64,000 bases of DNA from Planctomycetota bacterium (GTDB lineage: Bacteria; Planctomycetota; UBA1135; GCA-002686595), in NCBI GenBank assembly GCA_029259595.1, contig JAJDEW010000101.1, positions 1-64,000 of the forward strand, read 5' to 3'. Positions 45,951 to 54,406 of the stretch are shown one piece after another. The translations under genes and the position numbers were made by a program. The stretch's first letter is position 1. Each line of letters starts with the position of its first letter. The notes below the pieces were generated by a model. It worked only from the letters and a program-made list of their open reading frames with translations, made no database searches and was not told the DNA's origin.

Positions 45951-46760
45951 ATGGCCCGCACACTCGCGCTTGCGTCCGGTGGCCCCGCCGCCCCGTCGTC
46001 CGACCCCCTCGATCCCGCCGAAGCCCTGCGCTTTTGGCCCCCGGTCACGCACGCCTTGCGGGAACGGGGCGTCGAGCTGCGGCGTCTGGAAGGCGAAGAC
46101 GAGGAGAGCGTGCGCAACCGCATCGGAACGCGCCTGATGGCGCTCTACCGCGACGAGCGCAGTGCGGAGAGCTTCGAGGCGCTCTACAGCTTTTCGTGCC
46201 CGGCCGTCCTGCAGTGGATTCGGGGTCTCCTGGCGCGCGGCCGCTCGCACCTGGACCCGGCCGAGCTCCTGCAGGACACCTTCGTGAACGTGTACCGCTA
46301 CCCGACGGCCTTTCGCGAGGACCACGCCGGCAGCTTCCGGGTGTGGGTGCGGACGATCGCGGGCAACATCGTGCGGCGCGCGAGCGCGCCGCGCTCGCGC
46401 TTCTCGTTCCAGGAGCTGCCCGAGGGGCTGCAGGAGCCGGAAGACACGAGCGAGAATCCGGTCCGGCTGGCCGAAGCGGACGAACAAGAGGACCGCCTGA
46501 AGGCCTCCTGGATCCTCTTCCTGCAGCACTACGCGCGCGCCTGGGAGGGACTCTCCCAGCGCGACCGTCGCACCCTCCACCTGGTCGAAGTCGAGGGCCT
46601 CTCGTACCAGGAGGCGGGTGCCGTGCTGCGGGTGGGGCGCTCGAACATGAAGATGATCGTCTTCCGTTCCCGCAAGCGCATGGCGCGCGCCATGCGCAAC
46701 GCCATGGCGGGTGGCCGGGCGACGCTCGGCGTCGAGGGCCGGGACCAGGACGTGGCCTGA
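45951..46760 (+). CDS. ECF-like RNA polymerase sigma factor
   Basis: A 269-aa sigma-70 family protein with region 2 at about residues 60-130 (AESFEALYSFSCPAVLQWIRG, LLQDTFVNVYRYP, FRVWVRTIAGNIVRR) and region 4 at about 185-245 (LSQRDRRTLHLVEVEGLSYQEA helix-turn-helix, then AVLRVGRSNMKMIVFRSRKRM). There is no region 1.1 or 3, so it is of ECF type. A 50-residue N-terminal extension precedes region 2. Anti-sigma genes are not adjacent. It could act through the binding site upstream of the next gene, rimK, but this is inference. The start ATG at 45951 has no strong RBS. Confidence 0.88.
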   Translation: MARTLALASGGPAAPSSDPLDPAEALRFWPPVTHALRERGVELRRLEGEDEESVRNRIGTRLMALYRDERSAESFEALYSFSCPAVLQWIRGLLARGRSHLDPAELLQDTFVNVYRYPTAFREDHAGSFRVWVRTIAGNIVRRASAPRSRFSFQELPEGLQEPEDTSENPVRLAEADEQEDRLKASWILFLQHYARAWEGLSQRDRRTLHLVEVEGLSYQEAGAVLRVGRSNMKMIVFRSRKRMARAMRNAMAGGRATLGVEGRDQDVA

Positions 46761-46815
46761 AGCGCCGCCGGCGGAGGCGCGGCAGGGGACAGCCGGGCGA
46801 TTGCCGGAGGAAAGT

Positions 46816-46831
46816 CGAGGTCGCGACCTCG
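46816..46831. promoter_or_regulatory. 16-bp palindrome upstream of the rimK-like gene
   Basis: CGAGGTCGCGACCTCG is a perfect palindrome, ending 6 bp before CACAAT (46838-46843), a possible -10. It covers the -35 region, suggesting an operator. No bound protein is known. Confidence 0.4.
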
Positions 46832-46952
46832 GTCGAGCACAATGGCCGACGAGGGTCCGACGCTGCGTTGTGCCCGTCTCGGTTGTCGCCAGCGACCGAG
46901 GCGCACCCCGGACCTGACTCCCTACGTCGCCCTGCCTTCCCGAGGAAGCGTC

Positions 46953-48149
46953 ATGAAGATCGGAATCCTCTCCTGCGGTCCGAAGAGCTACAGCACCCGG
47001 CGTTTGAAGGAGGCGGCCCAATCGCGGGGGCACGACGTCAAGGTCCTGAACACGCTGCGCTTCGCGATCGATCTCGACAAGGGTCGGCCCGACCTCTACT
47101 TCCGCGGAAAGAGCCTTTCGACCTACGACGCCGTGATCCCGCGCATCGGTGCGTCGGTCACGTACTTCGGTACCGCCGTCGTCCGCCAGTTCGAGCAGAT
47201 GGACGTGTTCTGCATGAACGGTGCGAACGGCATCACGAACTCGCGCGACAAGCTGCGCTCGCTCCAGATTCTCTCGCGGCACGACATCGGCATTCCGCCC
47301 ACGGAGTTCGTCAAGGACCGCTCCGATGTCCTGGCTGCGATCGAACGCGTCGGGGGCGCGCCGGTGATCATCAAGCTCCTCGAGGGCACGCAAGGGGTCG
47401 GCGTCATCCTGGCGGACAACACGAAGGTCGCCGAGGCGATCATCGAGACGCTGCAGAGCACGCGTCACAACGTTCTGATTCAGAAGTTCGTGGCCGAGAG
47501 TCGCGGCAAGGACGTCCGCGCGTTCGTCGTGGGCGATCGGGTCGTCGGGGCCATGCGCCGTGTCGCCCAGGGGGCCGAATTCCGCAGCAACGTTCACCGC
47601 GGCGGACGGACCGAGCGCATCGAGCTCGAACCCGCGTACGAAGAGGCCGCCGTGCGTGCGGCTCAGATCATGAACTTGCAGGTGGCGGGGGTGGACATGC
47701 TCGAGAGCAGCAGTGGTCCCCAGATCATGGAGGTGAATTCGTCTCCGGGCCTCGAGGGGATCGAGGGTGCGACGAAGCTCGACATCGCCGGGACGATCAT
47801 CGATTACATCCAGGAACACGTGCGCTTCCCGGAGCTCGACATCCGCCAGCGCCTCACGGTCAGCCGGGGCTACGGCGTGACCGAGCTGCACATTCCGGAG
47901 GGCTCGGCCTTCGTCGGCCATTCGATCGTCGCATCCGGGCTTCGGGAGAAGGACATCGCCGTGCTCGCCTTGCACCGCGGCAAGACGGTGATTCCCAATC
48001 CGCGCGACGCGCGTGTGCTCGAGTCCGGCGACAGGCTTCTGTGCTTCGGCAGGCGCGAGTCCATGAAGGATCTGCTCCCCGAGCGCCGACGCCGCTTGCG
48101 CAAGCGCAAGATCGGCGAGCTCCCGGAGCCCTCGGCCCCGACCGGTTGA
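46953..48149 (+). CDS. RimK-family alpha-L-glutamate ligase fused to a TrkA_C (RCK_C) domain
   Basis: RimK-type ATP-grasp ligase adds glutamates or other amino acids to a protein or peptide. Residues 1 to about 300 hold the RimK N-terminal fold (MKIGILSCGPKSYSTRRLKE) and ATP-grasp core (APVIIKLLEGTQGVGVILAD, VLIQKFVAESRGKDVRAFVVG, QIMEVNSSPGLEGIEGATK). The last about 80 residues (VTELHIPEGSAFVGHSI, DIAVLALHRGKTVIPNPRD, LESGDRLLCFG) match the TrkA_C domain that binds nucleotides or ions in K+ channel regulators. ATG at 46953 has GAGGAA upstream. A longer frame from 46842 is less likely. Confidence 0.88.
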   Translation: MKIGILSCGPKSYSTRRLKEAAQSRGHDVKVLNTLRFAIDLDKGRPDLYFRGKSLSTYDAVIPRIGASVTYFGTAVVRQFEQMDVFCMNGANGITNSRDKLRSLQILSRHDIGIPPTEFVKDRSDVLAAIERVGGAPVIIKLLEGTQGVGVILADNTKVAEAIIETLQSTRHNVLIQKFVAESRGKDVRAFVVGDRVVGAMRRVAQGAEFRSNVHRGGRTERIELEPAYEEAAVRAAQIMNLQVAGVDMLESSSGPQIMEVNSSPGLEGIEGATKLDIAGTIIDYIQEHVRFPELDIRQRLTVSRGYGVTELHIPEGSAFVGHSIVASGLREKDIAVLALHRGKTVIPNPRDARVLESGDRLLCFGRRESMKDLLPERRRRLRKRKIGELPEPSAPTG

Positions 48150-48229
48150 CCAGCTCGGTCGCGAAGAGCCGGGAACGGACGAGCGCGAAGTCAGGGCGCG
48201 ACCTTCGAGATCTTTGGATGGAGGCGCGC

Positions 48230-48235
48230 TAGACT
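48230..48235 (+). promoter_or_regulatory. -10 element directly before hutI
   Basis: TAGACT ends 6 nt before the GTG at 48242, predicting a leaderless hutI transcript, as at ruvX. No good -35 was found. Confidence 0.45.
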
Positions 48236-48241
48236 CCCGGC

Positions 48242-49495
48242 GTGAACGCCGACTCAGCCGATCTGCTCGTCGTCGGTGCGGCCGCCGTCGCGACGGGGCG
48301 CGGGTCCGAGGCCCTGCGTGGGACGGACCTGGATCGTATCGACGAAGCCCCCGCGGCCGTCGCGATCCGCGGTGACCGCATCCTCGCCGTCGGCGACGAG
48401 GCCGAGCTGCGCGCGGCCTCGCCAGGCGCCGCCTGTCTCGACGCCCGCGGCGGGCTCGTCGTGCCGGGCTTCGTCGATGCCCACACCCACCCGGTCTTCG
48501 CCGGCACGCGCGAGGACGAATTCGAGCTGCGCACGCGCGGGGCCACCTACGTCGAGATCGCGGCCGCCGGTGGGGGCATCCTCTCGAGCGTGCGCGGTGT
48601 GCGCGCGGCCTCCGAGGAACAACTCCTGGCGCTCCTGCTGGTGCGCCTGGACCGTTTCCTCGAGCAGGGGACGACCACGGTCGAAGCCAAGACCGGCTAC
48701 GGCTTGACTCTGAAGGACGAGTTGAAGTGCCTGCGCGTGATCGCCAGCGCGAACGCCTCCCATCCGGTCGACCTCGTGCCGACTTTTCTGGGGGCGCACG
48801 ACGTGCCGCCCGAGTTCCGCGACACGCCCGCACGCTACGTCGACCTCCTGATCGAAGAGCTGATCCCCGCCGTCGCCGCGAGCGGCCTGGCGGAGTACTT
48901 CGACATCTTCACCGAGGAGCACGTCTTCGGGCTGGCGGACTCGCGCCGCATCCTGCTGGCCGCGCGGGAGGCCGGCCTGCGCCTGCGGTTGCACGTCGAT
49001 CAGCTCACGCCCCTCGGCGGGGCCGAGCTCGCGGCCGAGCTGGGCGCGCGTAGCGCCGATCACCTGGAGTTCGTGAGCCGGGCGGGCATCGAGGCCTTGG
49101 CCGCCGCGGATGTCGTGCCCGTGCTCTGTCCGCTGGTTCCGCTCTACCTGCGCGTCGCTCGCGAGGTGCCCGCGCGCGAGATGATCGCGGCCGGCCTGGC
49201 GCCGGCGCTCGCGACCGACTTCAATCCGGGGAGCTGCTACACGCAGTCGATGCCGGAGGTTTTGACCTGGGCGGCCCTGCGCCTGCGCTTTACCCATGCC
49301 GAGGCCCTCAACGCCGCGACGCTGAACGCGGCGGCCTCGCTGGATCGCGCCGCGGACCGCGGAACGCTCGAGCCGGGCAAGCGCGCCGACCTCGCCGTGC
49401 TCGATGTTCCGAACGCGAAGTTCCTGTGCTACGAAATGGGCCGCAACCCCGTACGTGCCGTCGTCAAGGACGGCCGGGTCGTGCTCGAGCGCTGA
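48242..49495 (+). CDS. hutI: Imidazolonepropionase
   Basis: Third step of histidine degradation, hydrolysing imidazolonepropionate to formiminoglutamate. The 417-aa amidohydrolase has VPGFVDAHTHPVFAGTREDEFELR with the metal-binding HxH, AKTGYGLTLKDELK, the PTFLGAHDVP motif, and the LRLRLHVDQLTPLGGAELA strand. The C-terminal EPGKRADLAVLDV is typical of the family. GTG start chosen because -10 TAGACT lies 6 nt before it. The product of HutI is a substrate for FtcD, encoded next. HutH and HutU are not in this window. Confidence 0.93.
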   Translation: MNADSADLLVVGAAAVATGRGSEALRGTDLDRIDEAPAAVAIRGDRILAVGDEAELRAASPGAACLDARGGLVVPGFVDAHTHPVFAGTREDEFELRTRGATYVEIAAAGGGILSSVRGVRAASEEQLLALLLVRLDRFLEQGTTTVEAKTGYGLTLKDELKCLRVIASANASHPVDLVPTFLGAHDVPPEFRDTPARYVDLLIEELIPAVAASGLAEYFDIFTEEHVFGLADSRRILLAAREAGLRLRLHVDQLTPLGGAELAAELGARSADHLEFVSRAGIEALAAADVVPVLCPLVPLYLRVAREVPAREMIAAGLAPALATDFNPGSCYTQSMPEVLTWAALRLRFTHAEALNAATLNAAASLDRAADRGTLEPGKRADLAVLDVPNAKFLCYEMGRNPVRAVVKDGRVVLER

Positions 49496-49522
49496 GCGCG
49501 GCGGGTCTCCCAGAACGACTCC

Positions 49523-50398
49523 ATGTGGATCGAATGCGTTCCCAACTTCAGTGAGGGCCGCGACGTGGCGGTCCTCGAGCGTCTCGTCCGGGCGGTCGAG
49601 GCCGTTCCCCGCACGGTGCTGCTCGATCAGGGGATGGACGCCGACCACAACCGCGCGGTCGTGACCTTCGCCGGTACGCGCGCAGCCGTCGTCGAGAGCG
49701 CCTTCCAAGCCTGCGCGGAAGCCCTGCGCTCGATCGACATGGCGAGTCACCTGGGCGTGCATCCGCGCATCGGAGCGATGGACGTCTGCCCCTTCGTTCC
49801 GCTCGAAGGTGCGAGCCACGGGGACTGCCGCGCGGCGGCCTGGGAGCTCGGCGAACGAATCGCGGCCGAGCTCGCGATCCCGGTGCATTACTACGGTGGC
49901 GCCACCCGCACGGGAGCGGCGCGCTCCTTGCCGGCGCTGCGCCGCGACGTGCGCGCAGGCTGCGCGCCGGACGCGGGCCCACCCGTCGCGCACCCGCGCG
50001 CCGGGGCCGTCGCGATCGGTGTGCGCGACCCGTTGATCGCCTTCAACGTCGAGCTCGACGGCCCCGAGGTGGAGGCCGCCAAGACCATCGCGGCGCGCAT
50101 CCGTGAGGCGAACGGCGGACTGCCCGGGCTGCGCGCGCTCGGATTCCTGCTCGCGAGCAAGGGCATCGCCCAGGTCAGCACGAACGTGTGCGACGTCGAG
50201 CGCACGTCCCTGCGCGACGTCTTCGACGCGGTTCTGGTCGGAGCGCAGGAGCTCGGGGTCGGCGTGCGCGGCAGCGAGCTCGTCGGCCTCGCGCCTCGCG
50301 CCGCGCTGTCGATCGAAACGGCGGAACACGTGCGGCTCGCGGACTTCGATCCCGAACGCGATTGGATCGAGGCGCGGCTCGAGCGGGCGGGGTCGTGA
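49523..50398 (+). CDS. ftcD: Glutamate formimidoyltransferase (N-terminal FTCD-type domain only)
   Basis: Moves the formimino group of formiminoglutamate to tetrahydrofolate, finishing histidine degradation. The 291-aa protein has the family start MWIECVPNFSEGRD, then LDQGMDADHNRAVVTFAG with the histidine motif, GVHPRIGAMDVCPFVPL and HPRAGAVAIGVRDPLIAFNVEL. The cyclodeaminase half of the animal enzyme is absent, as in other bacterial stand-alone forms. It follows hutI by 27 bp, and its stop overlaps the next start (TGATG). Confidence 0.92.
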   Translation: MWIECVPNFSEGRDVAVLERLVRAVEAVPRTVLLDQGMDADHNRAVVTFAGTRAAVVESAFQACAEALRSIDMASHLGVHPRIGAMDVCPFVPLEGASHGDCRAAAWELGERIAAELAIPVHYYGGATRTGAARSLPALRRDVRAGCAPDAGPPVAHPRAGAVAIGVRDPLIAFNVELDGPEVEAAKTIAARIREANGGLPGLRALGFLLASKGIAQVSTNVCDVERTSLRDVFDAVLVGAQELGVGVRGSELVGLAPRAALSIETAEHVRLADFDPERDWIEARLERAGS

Positions 50399-51831
50399 TG
50401 CGCTCCCTGATCCTGGTCCTGTTCGCGTTCCCCGTGGCCGCTCTCGCCCTCGGAGAGGCGCCGAGCGCGCAGATGCGCTGGCCGGTCGAAGAGGCGCAGA
50501 AGCGGCACGTCAAGGTCGTGCGTGCGGAGCGCACGGTGCGCTTTCTGGCGGCCTGGCGCGACGCCGACGAGGCGCGCCGGGAAGCGGCGGTCGGCGCGCT
50601 CCAAGCGGCGCGCGCGGCGGGCACTCCGCCCGAACGGGCACCCGACCTGGCTGCGCTGGGCCACGCCACGCGGCTCCTCGTGGGCGAGCCCGCGGAACGC
50701 GCTGCGGCCGAGCGCGCCCGCTTCCTGGATCGCCTGGACTTCCAGGTGTGGCCCGGTGCCTTCGCCGCCGCCGCCCCCGAAGACGTTGACAGCGGCGGCG
50801 ACGGGCAAGCGCCTCAGGACGCGCCGGGGCAGGCCCTGCGCGTGCGGGCCTACCGGCTCGAGCCCGACCTCTACCGTGGGCCGGTGCGGCTGCGGCTCGT
50901 GTGGGAGGGGCCGGACGGAGCGAGTCTGCCCGCGCGCTCGGAGCCCTTCCGAGCCGCCGATTTCGACACGCCGGGCTTGGATCTCTTCGTGCGGGCGCCG
51001 CGCGCCGAGCCGGGCATGTGGTCGCTCGTTCCCTTCGTTCAAGACGGCGAGCTGTGGCACCGCGGCTCCCCGGTTCCGGTCGCCTGCATCGCGGACCTCG
51101 ACGCGAAGAAGGCACGGCTGATGGAGCACCCCTGGCCCTGGGCCGAGGTGGACGTTCCCGAGCTCTTGGAACGCGGCCTGCGGATCGCGAACGGCAGCCC
51201 GCCGTCGGTCTGGATCGATGCCGCGCTGGCGGAGGGGCGGACCGACCGCCCGGCGGCCGCGCCGCTGCCCGGCTATCCCGACGGATGGCACGCCTTCGGA
51301 GTCGCCCGTGCGGAGGACACCTCCGACGTCGACGACCGACCGGTCCGGCGCCTCGTGGTCCTCGTCCGAACCGAGGAATCCGCCGCGGGCTTCTTCGCGC
51401 TGCCCGAGGCCGCGGGCTGGATCGACTGGGCGCAAACGGCCGGGGTGGAACTCGTCGCGCTCGAGGTCGAGCCGGGCGAGGCGGCGGCGCTGCGGGCCAG
51501 ACTCCTGCGGGAGATCGCGGCCGGCGACGAACTCTGGCTCCTGGCCCGGGGCGATGCGAGCTGGAACCTGCCGTGGATCCTGCGGGGCGGCCTGGAGGGC
51601 CTGCGAGGGCTGGTACGGGTCACCGCCTCGGCGCCCCGCGTGAACGTCGACGTGCCCGGCCTCGTGGTCACCGAGATCAGCGCACCCGGCGCTCGGGCGG
51701 GCACGCAGGGCGGCCCGGCGGAACTCCCGGGGACGACCGAGACCGAGTTCCTGTTCCTGCCCACGGTCCATGCCGCGGATCTGGGACTGCTCGACCCCGT
51801 CCGTGCTTTCTTCGCCCGGCACGAACGATGA
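50398..51831 (+). CDS. Secreted protein of unknown function
   Basis: Not recognised. The 477-aa protein has a signal peptide (MRSLILVLFAFPVAALALGEAPS), an Ala/Glu/Arg-rich helical part with an acidic linker (GGDGQAPQDAPGQ), then a beta-rich region. It contains LDLFVRAPRAEPGMWSLVPF and GTTETEFLFLPTVHAADLG. Coupling by TGATG to ftcD and 10 bp to the M20 amidohydrolase suggests one transcript. It may relate to peptide or amino-acid handling, but no domain supports this. Confidence 0.7.
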   Translation: MRSLILVLFAFPVAALALGEAPSAQMRWPVEEAQKRHVKVVRAERTVRFLAAWRDADEARREAAVGALQAARAAGTPPERAPDLAALGHATRLLVGEPAERAAAERARFLDRLDFQVWPGAFAAAAPEDVDSGGDGQAPQDAPGQALRVRAYRLEPDLYRGPVRLRLVWEGPDGASLPARSEPFRAADFDTPGLDLFVRAPRAEPGMWSLVPFVQDGELWHRGSPVPVACIADLDAKKARLMEHPWPWAEVDVPELLERGLRIANGSPPSVWIDAALAEGRTDRPAAAPLPGYPDGWHAFGVARAEDTSDVDDRPVRRLVVLVRTEESAAGFFALPEAAGWIDWAQTAGVELVALEVEPGEAAALRARLLREIAAGDELWLLARGDASWNLPWILRGGLEGLRGLVRVTASAPRVNVDVPGLVVTEISAPGARAGTQGGPAELPGTTETEFLFLPTVHAADLGLLDPVRAFFARHER

Positions 51832-51841
51832 TGATGCGCGC

Positions 51842-53182
51842 ATGAAGCGCAACGTCTCGATCCCGTTTTCGGCCCTCGCCGCTGCGACCTTCCTCGTCGC
51901 CCTCGCACCCTCCGTCGCCGCTCAGTCCGCTGCATCGCAGCCGGCCTGGCGCTCCGCTCCCTGGGCGGGTGCCATCGAGCGCCTGTTGCCGCTCGTCGTC
52001 GAGGCGCGCCGCTCGATCCACGCCCATCCCGAGCTGGGCGAGCGCGAGCTGCGAACCGCGGCCCTCGTCGCCGAGCAGCTCACGTCCTTTGGGCTCGAGG
52101 TGCGCACGGGCATCGGCGGCACCGGCGTCGTCGCCGTGCTCACGGGCGGTCGACCGGGCGCCGTCGTGGCCTACCGCGCGGACATGGACGCCCTCCCGAT
52201 CCGCGAACAGACCGGGCTGGCCTTCGCCAGCACGCGGACGGACACCTGGGACGGCAAGGAAGTGGGGGTGATGCACGCGTGCGGTCACGACATGCACACC
52301 GCGATCGGGCTGGGGGTCGCCGGCGTCTTGGCGAGCGACGAGGTGCGCCCGAACCTGCCCGGGCGCGTCGTGTTCCTCTTCCAGCCGGCCGAGGAGAGCA
52401 TGCCGGACCCCGGTCTCCACGGTGCCGCGCGGATGCTCGCCGACGGCGCCTTCGAGGACCCGCGACCGGCGGCCGTCTTCGGACTGCACGTGAACCCGTT
52501 GCTCGCGCTCGGGACCGCGAGCGCCATTCCCAAGGGCGCGATGGCCGCGGTCGATCGCTTCACGATCGCGATCCAGGGCAAGCAGGCCCACGGCGCCTAC
52601 CCCCATGCGGGAATCGATCCCGTCGTCGTCGCCAGCCACGTCGTCACCGCTCTGCAGACGATCGTGTCGCGCAACGTGGACACGCACGAGCCCGTCGTCG
52701 TCACCGTGGGCAAGATCGAGGCGGGCAACCGCTTCAACATCATCCCGGATACGGCCGAGCTCGTGGGCACGATCCGCACGCACGACGAGACCGTCCAAGC
52801 GCTCGTACACCGCCGCCTCGAAGCGCTCGCCACGGGCATCGCGGCTTCCTTCGGTGCGACCGCGACCGTCACCATCGACCGCGTGACGCCGGTCACCTGG
52901 AACGATCCCGAGCTCGTCGAGCGCATGCGGCCCTCCTTCGAGCGCGCCCTCGGTCCGGGCCAGCTCGTACCCGAACGACCGCACATGGGAGGCGAGGACT
53001 TCGCGTTCTTCGCCCGCGAGGTCCCGGGCCTGTTCTGGTTCCTCGGCGTCTCGGACTTCTCGAAGGGCAGGCCGACCCTGGTCCACACACCCACCTTCGC
53101 TCCCGAAGAGGACGCGCTGGTTTTCGGCGTCGGGACCTCGGTCCAGCTCCTGGTCGATTGGCTGGGAGCCGAGGCCCCATGA
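51842..53182 (+). CDS. Exported M20D-family amidohydrolase/peptidase
   Basis: Members hydrolyse N-acyl amino acids or peptides (hippurate, IAA-amino acid). The 446-aa precursor has a signal peptide (MKRNVSIPFSALAAATFLVALAPSVAAQS), then the M20D motifs: HAHPELGERELRT, RADMDALPI, HACGHDMHTAIGLG starting at residue 145, FLFQPAEE, GIEAGNRFNIIPDTAELVGT-like VGKIEAGNRFNIIPD, and MGGEDFAFFA near the C-terminus. The dinuclear metal ligands appear intact. ATG at 51842 was chosen for the signal peptide. Its neighbours are a secreted unknown protein and the histidine genes. Confidence 0.93.
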   Translation: MKRNVSIPFSALAAATFLVALAPSVAAQSAASQPAWRSAPWAGAIERLLPLVVEARRSIHAHPELGERELRTAALVAEQLTSFGLEVRTGIGGTGVVAVLTGGRPGAVVAYRADMDALPIREQTGLAFASTRTDTWDGKEVGVMHACGHDMHTAIGLGVAGVLASDEVRPNLPGRVVFLFQPAEESMPDPGLHGAARMLADGAFEDPRPAAVFGLHVNPLLALGTASAIPKGAMAAVDRFTIAIQGKQAHGAYPHAGIDPVVVASHVVTALQTIVSRNVDTHEPVVVTVGKIEAGNRFNIIPDTAELVGTIRTHDETVQALVHRRLEALATGIAASFGATATVTIDRVTPVTWNDPELVERMRPSFERALGPGQLVPERPHMGGEDFAFFAREVPGLFWFLGVSDFSKGRPTLVHTPTFAPEEDALVFGVGTSVQLLVDWLGAEAP

Positions 53183-53217
53183 AAACGAGCCCCGCGACGG
53201 GAAGTGTCGCGGGGCTC
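53182..53217 (-). terminator. Intrinsic terminator for the 53.2-53.7 kb gene
   Basis: A perfect 12-bp stem (GAGCCCCGCGAC with GTCGCGGGGCTC) and a 7-nt loop; on the minus strand it is followed by GTTTTC. It lies just past the stop of the basic secreted protein gene. Confidence 0.7.
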
Positions 53218-53240
53218 CATGGAGTCCGATTCCCCTGCGG

Positions 53241-53705
53241 TCAGACTCCGTGCGTTCCGTAGGACCAACAGCCTCCGACCCAGACGCGAACGGAGCGCTC
53301 CTCGAAGTGCGCGGGACGGACCACCAGCTCCCAGCGCCCTTCGCACACGAGCACGCGGTAGGTGCAACCGCGGTAATCGACGCGGGTCTCGTAGATCGGC
53401 TCGATCCAGACCCTTTCCTTCGAGGCGGGGACCCAGACGCGCTTGGCGCGCAGCTCGAAGTGGCCGGGGACCCAGTGTTTCGTGGAGTAGACACCGATCC
53501 GTGCCACGCTGCGGTGGCTTCGACCGCGCGAGCTTCCGTAGCGGTGCCTGTCACTTCGGGAGCCCCTGCGATCGGCCAGGGCCAGCTCGGTGTCCGGGGC
53601 TCGGCGGATGGCGGCGGCCGGCTTGTGTTCCTGGGCCGTGGCGTCCGGCGCGAAGAGTCCGGCGGCGGCGAGCGAGAGAACCGAGAGGAGGAGGGTGGAT
53701 TTCAT
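53241..53705 (-). CDS. Small basic secreted protein of unknown function
   Basis: A 154-aa protein with a signal peptide (MKSTLLLSVLSLAAAGLFAPDATAQ) and a basic N-terminal part rich in Arg, Ser and His. A beta-rich, Trp/Tyr/Val-rich second half follows, with repeated W-V-P-G-x-F / W-V-P-A patterns (HWVPGHFELRAKRVWVPASK) and two Cys in YRGCTYRVLVCEG. Similar W-x-P-rich small exported proteins occur in Gram-negatives but I cannot name a family. It has its own terminator, and a 19-bp inverted repeat lies 20 bp upstream of the start. Confidence 0.7.
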   Translation of the reverse strand: MKSTLLLSVLSLAAAGLFAPDATAQEHKPAAAIRRAPDTELALADRRGSRSDRHRYGSSRGRSHRSVARIGVYSTKHWVPGHFELRAKRVWVPASKERVWIEPIYETRVDYRGCTYRVLVCEGRWELVVRPAHFEERSVRVWVGGCWSYGTHGV

Positions 53706-54053
53706 CGAGCGACTCCTGAACAAGGTCCGGCACCGTGCCGGACGGGGAGAAGGATCCAAAGCGCGTGCCAGGCGTCCGCAAGATCGGGCAGCGGGGGGCC
53801 CGGTGGGGCCCGCGACGGCCTTGGCAGGGCCCGGCGCCCGCTTCGAGGCGGCGGGGCGGCGCGAGGTCGGATGGCCGGAGCGGGCCGCGGGCTGGAACGG
53901 ATGGCCCGGATCGGGCTCCGGGGCGGGCTGTGGCGACCTCCCGGTGAGACCCCTGTGCTCCGCAGAGTCCACCGTGCATCAAGTCCGCGCGGGGATCGTT
54001 CGATAGGGAGGCCTTCGGGTCGATCCTCGGCCCACGGAGGACTCAGGAAAACG
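53706..54053. other. 348-bp divergent intergenic region
   Basis: Between the basic secreted protein and the PilZ gene. It contains an inverted repeat, GTCCGGCACCGTGCCGGAC, at 53725-53743, and GGAGG plus AGGA ahead of the PilZ start. No gene was seen. Confidence 0.55.
53725..53743. promoter_or_regulatory. 19-bp inverted repeat near the start of the basic secreted protein gene
   Basis: GTCCGGCAC and GTGCCGGAC flank a single C. It lies 20 bp before the start codon on the minus strand, where it could be an operator or a 5' UTR hairpin. Confidence 0.4.
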
Positions 54054-54332
54054 ATGCAAGACCAGCCCACAGCAGGCGTGGCGGACAGCCGCCGATCGGA
54101 CCGCGCCGAGAGTGACGCGCCGCTTCGGATGCGGATCGTGACCCAGACCATCGAGGGGATGGCGGACAACCTCTCGGAGATCGGCTTGATGTTCTTCACG
54201 GAGAATCCGCTCCGTGTCGAGGTCGATATCGAAGAGGGGGGCAGCGTGCGGACCCTCCAAGGGCGACTCGTGCGGGCTCAACGCCTGAACGAGACGAACA
54301 CCGGCATCGCGATCGAATTCGATCCGAAGTAG
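54054..54332 (+). CDS. Small PilZ-domain-like protein
   Basis: A 92-aa protein resembling a minimal PilZ (cyclic-di-GMP receptor) domain. It has an RxxxR-like element (RRSDRAESDAPLR) and the D/N-x-S-x-x-G element (ADNLSEIGLMF), followed by strands (PLRVEVDIEEGG, LQGRLVRAQ, GIAIEFDP). The first motif keeps both arginines. The fold would be the usual six-stranded barrel, though the protein is short. RBS AGGA lies 7 nt before the ATG. No flagellar or type IV pilus genes are near. Confidence 0.7.
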   Translation: MQDQPTAGVADSRRSDRAESDAPLRMRIVTQTIEGMADNLSEIGLMFFTENPLRVEVDIEEGGSVRTLQGRLVRAQRLNETNTGIAIEFDPK

Positions 54333-54406
54333 GCGGGGGTCGCTCGTTCCAGGGCCTGGGTCCCGGACGTAAACTGGCGGCGTCCCGGCTGCCGGCCGGG
54401 CCTCTG

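Noticed and set aside
45586-46137. 183-aa frame in the divergent gap
   Set aside because: Arg/Ser/Pro-rich composition and overlap with the sigma factor start; no motif.
45624-48833. 1069-aa minus-strand open frame
   Set aside because: Overlaps the sigma factor and rimK genes antisense; composition is not protein-like.
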